NCBI GenBank assembly: GCA_964440875.1
Contig: CAYTTS010000036.1
Location: forward strand, 1-12,734
From: JAAZDN01 sp964440875
Lineage (GTDB): Bacteria; Bacillota_I; Bacilli_A; Erysipelotrichales; Erysipelotrichaceae
Direction of reading: 5' to 3'
DNA: 12,734 nucleotides
Each line of letters opens with the position of its first letter. Position 1 is the first letter of the stretch. Shown here in pieces: positions 1 through 5,882 of the stretch. Made by a program: the position numbers and the translations under genes. Under the pieces are notes generated by a model. It saw nothing but the letters and a program-made list of their open reading frames with translations. It did not search any database and was not told the DNA's origin.

Positions 1-24
1 TAATTTTATTGAATCGACGTTTCC

Positions 25-44
25 TATTTAGTTTTCAAAGAACA
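25..44 (-). promoter_or_regulatory. rRNA leader boxA antitermination element
   Basis: The minus strand reads TGTTCTTTGAAAACTAAATA. This matches the boxA sequence (TGTTCTTTGAAAAC) found in rRNA leaders and 16S-23S spacers of Bacillota, where Nus factors bind nascent RNA and prevent premature termination. It lies about 30-45 nt downstream of the nearest promoter start, which favours the leader over an internal spacer. The match to boxA is direct; the rrn assignment is inference because no mature rRNA sequence is visible. Confidence 0.85.
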
Positions 45-55
45 ATTTCTTGTTT

Positions 56-72
56 GCACCTCTTAGTGGTGC
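56..72 (-). other. Hairpin at 5' end of rrn leader transcript
   Basis: The minus strand has GCACC, a 7-nt loop, then GGTGC. The stem begins at or next to the predicted start site of the proximal promoter (G at about 72-73). It would form at the extreme 5' end of that transcript, ahead of boxA. It has no U-run and so is not a terminator. It may protect the 5' end or be part of pre-rRNA processing; this is inference. Confidence 0.5.
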
Positions 73-78
73 CTAATT

Positions 79-106
79 AGTATAACATATGTAAGCGGTT
101 TGTCAA
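79..106 (-). promoter_or_regulatory. rrn promoter, proximal
   Basis: The minus strand has a perfect -35 TTGACA (106-101), a 16-nt spacer, and -10 TATACT (84-79). Predicted initiation is at A74 or G72-73. It is the closest of three promoters to boxA and the one nearest the sigma-A consensus. The spacer contains CCGCTTACA, discussed below as a weak cre-like sequence. Confidence 0.85.
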
Positions 107-189
107 GTGTATTAATCACTTATTCGTCCGTTTGTGAATGTTTAACTAATTACTCCAATTTGATATACGTCTTTGGATGACGTTCATAA

Positions 190-218
190 ATATTACCATG
201 TTTATTTGATTAAGTCAA
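190..218 (-). promoter_or_regulatory. rrn promoter, middle
   Basis: The minus strand has TTGACT (218-213), a 17-nt spacer, and TAATAT (195-190). An A-tract with an inverted repeat (GAAGAG/CTCTTC, 265-249) lies just upstream and could serve as an UP element. The 10-mer ACTTGACTTA around the -35 is repeated exactly at the distal promoter (220-211 and 313-304). Confidence 0.75.
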
Positions 219-282
219 GTCTTTCTAGAAAATCTTTAATCTTTTTTTGAAGAGATTTGCTCTTCCCTAACACAGCTTGTCT

Positions 283-311
283 ATCTTATATAATTCAAAT
301 GCATAAGTCAA
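283..311 (-). promoter_or_regulatory. rrn promoter, distal
   Basis: The minus strand has TTGACT (311-306), a 17-nt spacer, and TAAGAT (288-283). The -35 begins three bases after the U-run of the upstream operon's terminator, so the rrn unit starts immediately where the preceding operon ends. Its -35 context is identical over 10 nt to the middle promoter. Confidence 0.7.
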
Positions 312-313
312 GT

Positions 314-359
314 AAAAACACTGTTTTCTACATATTTTTTAAATATTGTTGAAACAGTG
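314..359 (-). terminator. Intrinsic terminator overlapping ntdp stop codon
   Basis: In the minus-strand RNA, CACTGTTT (359-352) pairs with AAACAGTG (326-319), followed by TTTTT (318-314). Inside the loop, ATATTT and AAATAT can pair and extend the hairpin. The upstream arm lies in the last codons of the nucleoside-phosphatase gene and the stop codon (330-328) sits in the hairpin. It ends the five-gene operon and separates it from the rrn promoters. Confidence 0.8.
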
Positions 360-837
360 CTGAATTTTCTTCTTTATTGAATGGTGTTTTGTTGTTTTTA
401 AAGAGATCTACTATCATATCTATCTCATCTCTTAAGCGTTTTTCTAAAACTTTAGGGTAATTAAATTTCTCTTTATTAACCTTAAACTCTTTTTCATCTA
501 ATATTTGATAGCTACCATTAGGGTGAAATTTAACATCTAAGTCATAATCGATGTTTTTTATCGCTTCCCCATCATACAAACTTGGTGATGCTAGATTACA
601 ATAGTAGTAAATACCATCTTCTCTAAGCATCGCAATAACATTATAATAAGCATTCTTATATAAATAATATATAGCTGGCTCTCTGGCAATCCAAGTTCTT
701 TTGTTTGCCTCAATTATTTGAGTACGTTTATTTATTGAAACAAACTTATCTTCATCCTCACTAATCAAATTAACCTTTGACCAAGTTCGATGCAAACTTC
801 CATCATGTTTATAACTTTGTATGTAATACTTACTCAT
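328..837 (-). CDS. ntdp: Nucleoside tri-/diphosphate phosphatase, Ntdp/YgaC family (DUF402)
   Basis: Cytosolic Mg2+-dependent enzyme family that hydrolyses nucleoside tri- and diphosphates. The protein resembles B. subtilis YgaC along its length: a start like IQSYKHDGSLHRTW, then RTWIAREPAIYY, MLREDGIYYYCNLASP, and IDYDLDVK. Counted from the upstream TTG at 846, the family's proton-donor Arg is R20 and the Mg2+ ligands are N84, D100, D102, D104, D117 and E120; all are present at the family spacing. I prefer ATG at 837 (169 aa) because the TTG gains nothing. No Shine-Dalgarno is visible. The ATG overlaps the preceding gene's stop by 8 nt, so translation is probably coupled. It is the last gene of a five-gene operon. 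Confidence 0.9.
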   Translation of the reverse strand: MSKYYIQSYKHDGSLHRTWSKVNLISEDEDKFVSINKRTQIIEANKRTWIAREPAIYYLYKNAYYNVIAMLREDGIYYYCNLASPSLYDGEAIKNIDYDLDVKFHPNGSYQILDEKEFKVNKEKFNYPKVLEKRLRDEIDMIVDLFKNNKTPFNKEENSALFQQYLKNM

Positions 838-1387
838 TTGTATCAATCATTTGTATAAACTTTTCAGCATCCGCATGATTATCCTTGTGATATGTTATTT
901 GAATGTTAATAAGTTTATTCTCACTAACAGTAACTAAAACCATTTGAGTTTGATCAAAGTCTAACTCTAAAACATATCTTACATAGTCTAAACCATTTAT
1001 GTTAACTTCATCTTCATTAATTTTATATTTAATACCTTGTTCCGATAAGAAGTCCACATATGAGTTGGCTTCTTGAATCGCATTCTTTTCATTATCACTT
1101 GAATCGACATAAGCAACTACTGACGTTTGATTTACATTACTAATATCCATTACTTTATTATGGAATTTAGCCGCCTCTTTATTATTACTGTTTGCTTGTT
1201 GACTCTCGTTGTGAATTTTTAACTCTTCTGCATTTAAAAATGAGAAATCATCATCAATTAAAAAATCTAAGTTAAAATCCTTATTTACATATTTTCTATC
1301 TTTATAATTACCTAATCCATAAACATCTTTACTACCACATGCCGTTAATAGTAATACTGCCGCTAATACAATTAATATTTTTTTCAT
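830..1387 (-). CDS. Putative lipoprotein, function unknown
   Basis: A 185-residue protein that I do not recognise. The N-terminus is a classic lipoprotein signal: MKK, a hydrophobic stretch, then LTAC with the lipidated Cys at 17, so it should be anchored on the outer face of the membrane. The mature part has no other Cys. It has an Asn/Lys-rich middle, a helix-like stretch near 100-118 (EANSYVDFLSEQGIKYK) and a beta-rich end (YVRYVLELDF, MVLVTVSENKLINIQI). This is vaguely like small PsbP/DcrB-fold lipoproteins, a fold-level guess only. A Shine-Dalgarno AGAAGG (1403-1398) lies inside the end of the preceding gene; the gap between genes is 7 nt. The last 8 nt overlap ntdp. Confidence 0.8.
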   Translation of the reverse strand: MKKILIVLAAVLLLTACGSKDVYGLGNYKDRKYVNKDFNLDFLIDDDFSFLNAEELKIHNESQQANSNNKEAAKFHNKVMDISNVNQTSVVAYVDSSDNEKNAIQEANSYVDFLSEQGIKYKINEDEVNINGLDYVRYVLELDFDQTQMVLVTVSENKLINIQITYHKDNHADAEKFIQMIDTNE

Positions 1388-1394
1388 CTTCTAA

Positions 1395-2123
1395 TCATCC
1401 TTCTATAACTTCTAATGTTAAATCTACATAATCTCTAATGTCAACTCCTAAGTATGAGCGATCATTATAATCAGTATAATAAAATAACTCTTTATATTTC
1501 TTCATTGAAAATAAACTCTTAACTATATCTTGATCATATTTTTTTCTAAGATAACTTTTAACACTCTTGTTAACTACGCCACGATCAACATATACATAAG
1601 TTTTATCACTTATTTCAAAACAGTGTTCATTCAATAAAAAATCCTTAATGTTGTGTTCGACTAATATCGCCTTTGCCCTTAATTCATACAATCGCGCAAA
1701 AGGGGACTGAACACCATTTGGAAAATCAAAACTTTGGGCATTAACAATTAAATCTGCATACTTACCTATTGCAATATAAGGAAAGAAACTACTATCTGAT
1801 ACTTTTGCCCCTTTAACATTAATAAACATTTCAGCAAGTTTACTGCTTGAATAAAGTCCTTGGGTTCTATCATTGTAGGGTATAACATAATCATATAAAT
1901 CTTCATTAATATTTAAATCATGATTAAAGCCTGCCAAGCTTAAGACCAAGGTACCTTCTTTGCCAATATACTCTAACAAGCTACTTACTAAATATCTTGT
2001 GTATATAGGATTAAAAAAATTAGGTGACACTTGCGCCTCAACATAAACAATATCTCCATATTCAATATTAAGATTTTTCATCATCAATTTGAAATCTGCT
2101 TTCGATATCTTGCTTAAGCTCAT
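1395..2123 (-). CDS. Divergent AAC(3)-family (Antibiotic_NAT fold) protein
   Basis: A 242-residue relative of the aminoglycoside 3-N-acetyltransferase/YokD family (acetyl-CoA-dependent N-acetyltransferases). Landmarks in order: GDIVYVEA (23-30, family GDxVxVHSS), GKEGTLVL (54-61), QGLYSSSKLAEMF (88-100), YIAIGKYADLIV (116-127), QSPFARLYEL (139-148) and EHCFE (166-170), which keeps the family's His-x-x-Glu as H167/E170. Two usually conserved spots are changed: the VHSS His is Glu29, and the RS-x-HP stretch reads VSDSS (108-112). It is shorter than most family members. Shine-Dalgarno AGGTGA lies at 2133-2128; the stop is TGA. An aminoglycoside-resistance role is unlikely from these changes and the housekeeping operon context. 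The true substrate is unknown. Confidence 0.75.
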   Translation of the reverse strand: MSLSKISKADFKLMMKNLNIEYGDIVYVEAQVSPNFFNPIYTRYLVSSLLEYIGKEGTLVLSLAGFNHDLNINEDLYDYVIPYNDRTQGLYSSSKLAEMFINVKGAKVSDSSFFPYIAIGKYADLIVNAQSFDFPNGVQSPFARLYELRAKAILVEHNIKDFLLNEHCFEISDKTYVYVDRGVVNKSVKSYLRKKYDQDIVKSLFSMKKYKELFYYTDYNDRSYLGVDIRDYVDLTLEVIEG

Positions 2124-2143
2124 TGTATCACCTAACCTTTATT

Positions 2144-2548
2144 TTATTTTACTATTTCAAATCTTTCTAAGAAAGCTTGTAAGTCTGAATATTTAAGTAT
2201 TGAAACTTTCTTATCCACAACGACCCCATCTTTAATAACTAATACTGTTGGTGTTGCCGTAACTGTTCCAATTACTTCTTCTAATTTTTCAAAATTATCA
2301 GTACCTGCTTCTTTAGTTAGTTCAATTGAATATAATACTTCTGGATAGTCTGTTGCAACTTCTTCAAATGTTGGAGCAAATTGTTGACATGCTGAACAAT
2401 CTTTTGATCCAACATAGAAAATAAATGAATCTTTATTATCAATCTTTGCTAATGCATCTTCTGAAGTAATCAATGTTGATGACTTCGCTCCGCTACAACC
2501 TACTAAAACTAACATAAATACTACTAAAACTGTTATTGCTTTTTTCAC
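2144..2548 (-). CDS. Thioredoxin-fold lipoprotein
   Basis: A 134-residue extracytoplasmic thioredoxin-like protein. A signal peptide ends in the lipobox LVGC (Cys18), so it is membrane-anchored outside. The thioredoxin active site is C51-S-A-C54 in GSKDCSACQQFAP, followed by the cis-proline loop TATPTVLV (P100). Length and layout resemble the thioredoxin-like bacteriocin-transport accessory proteins and Thioredoxin_9-type domains of Bacillota. A thiol-disulfide exchange role at the cell surface is likely; its partner is unknown. The other lipoprotein and the PgpA-like protein in this operon have no CxxC that would make an obvious client. The start is GTG (2548), set by a well-placed AAAGGAG. 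It lies 11 nt after the preceding stop. Confidence 0.88.
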   Translation of the reverse strand: MKKAITVLVVFMLVLVGCSGAKSSTLITSEDALAKIDNKDSFIFYVGSKDCSACQQFAPTFEEVATDYPEVLYSIELTKEAGTDNFEKLEEVIGTVTATPTVLVIKDGVVVDKKVSILKYSDLQAFLERFEIVK

Positions 2549-2553
2549 ATAAA

Positions 2554-2560
2554 CTCCTTT
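2554..2560 (-). promoter_or_regulatory. Shine-Dalgarno deciding the GTG start of the thioredoxin lipoprotein
   Basis: The minus strand reads AAAGGAG, then TTTAT, then GTG. The ATG one base upstream runs straight into TGA, so GTG at 2548 is the only sensible start. The site touches the stop codon of the PgpA-like gene (2562-2560), which suggests translational coupling. Confidence 0.8.
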
Positions 2561-3030
2561 TACTTATTGTGAGCACTTTTACTTGCAGCACTTGCTGCTA
2601 TTGCTCCAATAATATCATCTAAATATGTATTACATGAACCATTTAAATTTTCATTCAGAATGCCAATAATTCCAGGCTTCACTCTATCGATATAACCGAA
2701 GTTAGTTAAAGCAATTGACCCATATAAATTACATATACCATAAGCCAGTACTTCATCTACTCCATATAATGATTCATCACTTACAATTATTTCTTGTAAA
2801 ATCTTATCTTCAAGTAAACCCTTCTCAGCCATTACATCCAGAGCTACCCCTGTTCTTAAGGCATGTTGAACTTCACGTTTACTTAAAATTTCCATAATAT
2901 GTTTTGAAACTAGTTCTCGATCAACTTCAATATCACTATTAAATCCTTTTTCAAGGTATTCAACACAATCAACAATATCACCTAGTGTAACCGAACGTCT
3001 ATTTAGTATTTGCATCATCTCTTTAGCCAT
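2560..3030 (-). CDS. pgpA: Phosphatidylglycerophosphatase A-related protein (YutG type)
   Basis: A soluble PgpA-family protein of 156 residues, like B. subtilis YutG. The family's enzymes remove phosphate from phosphatidylglycerophosphate to give phosphatidylglycerol. Residues seen: ILNRRSVTLGDI (8-19), KREVQHALRTGVALD (51-65), SDESLYGVDE (84-93), LYGSIALTNFGYIDRVKPG (102-120) and the acidic YLDDIIGAIAASAAS (136-150) with D138/D139. Unlike E. coli PgpA, it shows no clear membrane helices. A longer reading frame from TTG at 3054 falls inside the promoter -10, so ATG at 3030 is chosen; AGGTG lies five bases upstream. It is the first gene of the operon, 39 nt after the ATPase stop. The family assignment is firm; whether it acts on PGP is less certain for the YutG branch. 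Confidence 0.85.
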   Translation of the reverse strand: MAKEMMQILNRRSVTLGDIVDCVEYLEKGFNSDIEVDRELVSKHIMEILSKREVQHALRTGVALDVMAEKGLLEDKILQEIIVSDESLYGVDEVLAYGICNLYGSIALTNFGYIDRVKPGIIGILNENLNGSCNTYLDDIIGAIAASAASKSAHNK

Positions 3031-3053
3031 ACTAACACCTACTTCCTTAAACA

Positions 3054-3062
3054 ATTATAGCA
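3054..3062 (-). promoter_or_regulatory. Extended -10 promoter for the pgpA-like operon
   Basis: The minus strand has TGCTATAAT: a perfect -10 with the TGn extension (3062-3054). The -35 position (3082-3077, AGAACA) is weak, as is common when the TGn is present. The start would be near 3047, giving a leader of about 17 nt with the Shine-Dalgarno. The promoter lies mostly in the 39-nt gap after the ATPase gene, so the five downstream genes can be expressed independently of the Mn2+ riboswitch. Read-through from the ATPase is also possible because no terminator is seen between them. Confidence 0.7.
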
Positions 3063-3069
3063 CAATTTT

Positions 3070-5688
3070 TTATTCTTGTTCTTTAGCAAATGCTCTTTTT
3101 AATACTTTAGAAATTTCAACTATTGGGATAACTGATATAGCTAATCCAATCGCAATTAACTCATTTGTAAGACTTAAGTTTGTTAGTGAGAAAATGTCTG
3201 CTAAGAATGGAACATAAATTAATAATACTTGTAATCCTAAACCAATAATAAAGGCACCATTTAACCATTTGTTATCAAAGATATCTTTATTAAAGATTGA
3301 TTTATCTGATTTCAGGTTATAAGCATGGAATAGTTCCGCTACTGCTAATGTACTAAACGCCATTGTCATACCTGTTGAGTGGTCTGTTTGTTGTCCGATA
3401 ACATATGAAACTAATGTTAAAATACCAACCATAAACCCTTGCCAGATTATTGTGAATGTTAAACCATGTGCAAATAGACTTTCATCTTTAGGTCTTGGTT
3501 TCTCTAACATTACTTCTGGATGTACTTTTTCCATACCTAACGCAAATGCAGGTAGTGAATCCGTAATTAAGTTAACCCATAATAAGTGAATTGGTAATAG
3601 TGGAACACCAAAGCTTAGAGTTGGTGATAAGAAATCTATTAAACTTGCAAAGAAGATTGCAACGATTTCACCAATGTTACTTGATAATAGGAAGTGAACA
3701 TCTTTTTTAATATTATTGTAAATTCCACGACCCTCTTCAATTGAGTAAATAATCGTCGCAAAGTTGTCATCAGTTAAAATCATTTCTGCCGCACCTTTTG
3801 CAACGTCTGTACCTGTAATACCCATCGCACAACCAATGTCCGCTGCTTTAAGTGCTGGCGAGTCATTTACTCCATCTCCAGTCATTGCAACAACATGCTT
3901 ATTCTCTTGCCATGCACGAACTATACGTACTTTTTGTTCAGGAGCAACACGAGCGTATACTGAATATTGATCTACAGTCTTAACTAGTTCCTCATCTGAG
4001 ATTTTTGCTAATTCAGGTCCTGTAATTGAAAGGTCACCTTCCATTAAAATACCTAAGTCTTCAGCAATAGCATTCGCTGTAACAATATGGTCACCAGTAA
4101 TCATAATTGTTCTAACACCAGCACCCTTAGCTAATTTAATTGCTTCTTTAACTTCTGGACGTGGTGGATCAATCATACCTACTAAACCAACAAAGTTTAG
4201 ATCTTTTTCTAATTCATCACTACTAATGTTTTCAGGTAGTGTGTCATATTCTTTATATGCTACCGCTAAAACACGTAGTGCATCACTAGCCATATCATTA
4301 TTTACATCATGATAAACTTCATCTTTATTAAGTGATCTGTTAATAACAACATCAGGAGCACCTTTAGTAATTGTAATAAATTTACCTTGATACTCATAAA
4401 CTACTGTCATCATTTTTCTTGTTGAATCAAATGATAATTCATCAATGTATTTATATTCTTTTAATAAATCTTCTTTTGTTTGATTAAACTCTAGTGAAGC
4501 AACTACTAGTGCTGTCTCCGTTGGATCTCCCATTGGAACTCTGACACCATCTTCAACTCTTACTTCAGCATCACTACTTAAAGTAAATAAGTCTAACATT
4601 TCTTTTACTTCTTTATTATCTAATGCAGACATTAAATCAGTAACTTCTTGATTTGCTACATAAGCTTTTGTAACTGTCATTACGTTTTGTGTTAATGTAC
4701 CTGTTTTATCACTACATACAATTGAAGCACTACCTAAAGTTTCAACTGCCGGTAATCTTCTAATAATCGCATTGTGGCGTGACATATTTGTAACACCAAT
4801 TGATAGTACTACTGTAACTACTGTCGGAAGTCCTTCAGGAATTGCCGCTACCGCTAAGGCTACCGCAGTCTTAAATGCTCCAACAATATCACCTGTACTT
4901 GCGATTTCTAAAGCAAATACCGCAACTACTACAACTAATGATAAGATTGATACTAATTTACCAACTTGTGCTAGACGAGTTTGAAGTGGCGTAGGCTCAA
5001 CTTCTGTTGTAACTAACATATCTGCAATCTTACCAACTTCAGTATCCATACCAATACCTACTACAATACCTAGACCTCTACCATAAGTAACAAGTGATGA
5101 TGAGAAAGCCATGTTTTTTCTATCTCCTAATGCAACATCTTCATTTTCAATTACATCAGAGTTTTTTCTTACTGGTGTACTTTCTCCAGTTAAGGCACTT
5201 TCATCAATACTTAAGTTATATGCTTCCAGTATTCTTACATCCGCACTAACAAAGTCTCCGGCTTCTAAATATACGATATCGCCAATAACTACTTCGCGAC
5301 CTGGGATATTTATTTTACGGTTATTTCTTAATACCGTCGCCATTGGCGCACTCATCTTTTTAAGTGCTTCAAGTGACTCTTCCGCTTTACTCTCTTGTGT
5401 TAGCCCAATAATAGCATTAAATACTACTACAACCATTATAATTAGCGAGTCCATCCATTCACTTGGATCAACCGCCATTGAAACAACTGCAGCAATAATT
5501 AACATAATAATCATTGCATCTTTAAATTGGTTTAAAAATCTAACCAGTAAAGAATCTTTTTTAGCTTCCGCTAATTCGTTGTAGCCATACTCACTACGTG
5601 AAGCTTCTACTTGAGCATCACTTAGACCTACTTCAGTATTAGACTTATATCTTTCTACTACAACATCTTTTTCTTCATTAAATATCAT
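3070..5688 (-). CDS. P2-type cation-transporting ATPase, likely Mn2+/Ca2+ efflux
   Basis: An 872-residue membrane pump with the full P-type layout: cation ATPase N-terminal domain (about 5-75), actuator loop TGES (167-170), M4 PEGLP (284-288), phosphorylation site CSDKTGTLT with D327, nucleotide-binding KGAPD (442-446), hinge TGDGVND (603-609) and six C-terminal membrane helices. By alignment to SERCA, the ion ligands E285 (M4), N671/E674 (M5), N706/D710 (M6) and E785 (M8) are all present, so both Ca2+ sites seem complete. At the M6 position of yeast PMR1 Gln783, which matters for Mn2+, this protein has F715. The gene is directly preceded by a yybP-ykoY Mn2+ riboswitch, as known for P-type ATPases of Lactococcus (YoaB) and Streptococcus (MgtA). 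Shine-Dalgarno AGGAGG lies 5 nt before ATG. The main alternative is a Ca2+-only pump. Confidence 0.93.
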   Translation of the reverse strand: MIFNEEKDVVVERYKSNTEVGLSDAQVEASRSEYGYNELAEAKKDSLLVRFLNQFKDAMIIMLIIAAVVSMAVDPSEWMDSLIIMVVVVFNAIIGLTQESKAEESLEALKKMSAPMATVLRNNRKINIPGREVVIGDIVYLEAGDFVSADVRILEAYNLSIDESALTGESTPVRKNSDVIENEDVALGDRKNMAFSSSLVTYGRGLGIVVGIGMDTEVGKIADMLVTTEVEPTPLQTRLAQVGKLVSILSLVVVVAVFALEIASTGDIVGAFKTAVALAVAAIPEGLPTVVTVVLSIGVTNMSRHNAIIRRLPAVETLGSASIVCSDKTGTLTQNVMTVTKAYVANQEVTDLMSALDNKEVKEMLDLFTLSSDAEVRVEDGVRVPMGDPTETALVVASLEFNQTKEDLLKEYKYIDELSFDSTRKMMTVVYEYQGKFITITKGAPDVVINRSLNKDEVYHDVNNDMASDALRVLAVAYKEYDTLPENISSDELEKDLNFVGLVGMIDPPRPEVKEAIKLAKGAGVRTIMITGDHIVTANAIAEDLGILMEGDLSITGPELAKISDEELVKTVDQYSVYARVAPEQKVRIVRAWQENKHVVAMTGDGVNDSPALKAADIGCAMGITGTDVAKGAAEMILTDDNFATIIYSIEEGRGIYNNIKKDVHFLLSSNIGEIVAIFFASLIDFLSPTLSFGVPLLPIHLLWVNLITDSLPAFALGMEKVHPEVMLEKPRPKDESLFAHGLTFTIIWQGFMVGILTLVSYVIGQQTDHSTGMTMAFSTLAVAELFHAYNLKSDKSIFNKDIFDNKWLNGAFIIGLGLQVLLIYVPFLADIFSLTNLSLTNELIAIGLAISVIPIVEISKVLKRAFAKEQE

Positions 5689-5702
5689 ATTTTCCTCCTA
5701 TT

Positions 5703-5739
5703 AAAAAAGACCTGTCCCTAAAAACAAGGACAAAGGTCT
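5703..5739 (-). terminator. Expression-platform terminator of the Mn2+ riboswitch
   Basis: In the minus-strand RNA, AGACCT-TT-GTCCTT (5739-5726) pairs with AGGGAC-AGGTCT (5719-5708), followed by a T-run (5708-5703). The upstream arm contains CCTTTG (5736-5731), which is also the 3' strand of aptamer stem P1. The two structures are therefore mutually exclusive: ligand-stabilised P1 should prevent terminator formation, making this an ON switch. The U-run ends about 15 nt before the ATPase start codon. Confidence 0.9.
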
Positions 5740-5832
5740 GGCTAATCAAACTAATGACATAATATCCGGTTATATGATAACGTGTTGACGAATATTAATC
5801 GAGATTACACTTTCGCAAGCTACTCCCCTTTG
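5731..5832 (-). promoter_or_regulatory. yybP-ykoY manganese riboswitch aptamer
   Basis: The minus-strand RNA shows the conserved parts of the yybP-ykoY class in order. P1 5' strand CAAAGG (5832-5827) runs into loop L1 GGGGAGTAGC (5828-5819). Then come a variable helix, TTCGTCAACACG, and the L3 sequence ACCGG (CCGG at 5769-5766). The closing segment is AGCCAGACC (5743-5735), and the 3' P1 strand is CCTTTG (5736-5731). In the known structures, L1 and L3 dock to form the Mn2+ site. The aptamer starts within a few bases of the predicted transcript start and ends in the terminator above. The target gene is the P-type ATPase. Recognition is by motif; I did not run a covariance model. Confidence 0.94.
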
Positions 5833-5839
5833 AACTAAT

Positions 5840-5868
5840 ATTCTACCAATCTTACTATTGTATGTCAA
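5840..5868 (-). promoter_or_regulatory. Promoter of the riboswitch-ATPase transcript
   Basis: The minus strand has TTGACA (5868-5863), a 17-nt spacer and TAGAAT (5845-5840). Initiation near 5833 would put the P1 stem of the riboswitch at the very 5' end of the RNA. The -35 lies only 15 nt after the stop codon of the aminopeptidase gene. Confidence 0.88.
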
Positions 5869-5882
5869 TTATAAAGTCCTTA

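Larger units (their letters stand above)
1..327 (-). other. Non-coding rrn upstream region
   Basis: I see no credible gene in this stretch. It holds three tandem sigma-A-type promoters reading leftward and, after the last of them, a short leader with a hairpin and a boxA-like antitermination sequence. Multiple strong promoters plus boxA is the usual layout upstream of 16S rRNA in low-GC Gram-positive bacteria. The 16S gene itself is not inside the window, so the rRNA operon is inferred from its leader only. If this edge is also a contig end, that would fit assemblies breaking at rRNA repeats. Confidence 0.85.

Noticed and set aside
249..265. GAAGAG/CTCTTC hairpin as a terminator
   Set aside because: The homopolymer tract is A, not T, on the 3' side of the minus-strand hairpin. 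It fits better as part of an UP-like A-tract upstream of the middle rrn promoter. No plus-strand gene precedes it.
1395..2123. Aminoglycoside resistance gene
   Set aside because: Conserved AAC(3) positions are altered and the gene is embedded in a housekeeping operon with no mobile-element signs.
3031..3054. TTG start at 3054 for the PgpA-like protein
   Set aside because: It overlaps the TGCTATAAT promoter element. ATG 3030 has AGGTG at good spacing and fits YutG-type proteins.
5111..5584. Plus-strand 157-residue open frame, and other plus-strand frames inside the ATPase, aminopeptidase and EF-G genes
   Set aside because: They lie antisense inside strongly conserved genes, show low-complexity Ser/Thr/Ile composition, and have no ribosome-binding sites or recognisable motifs.
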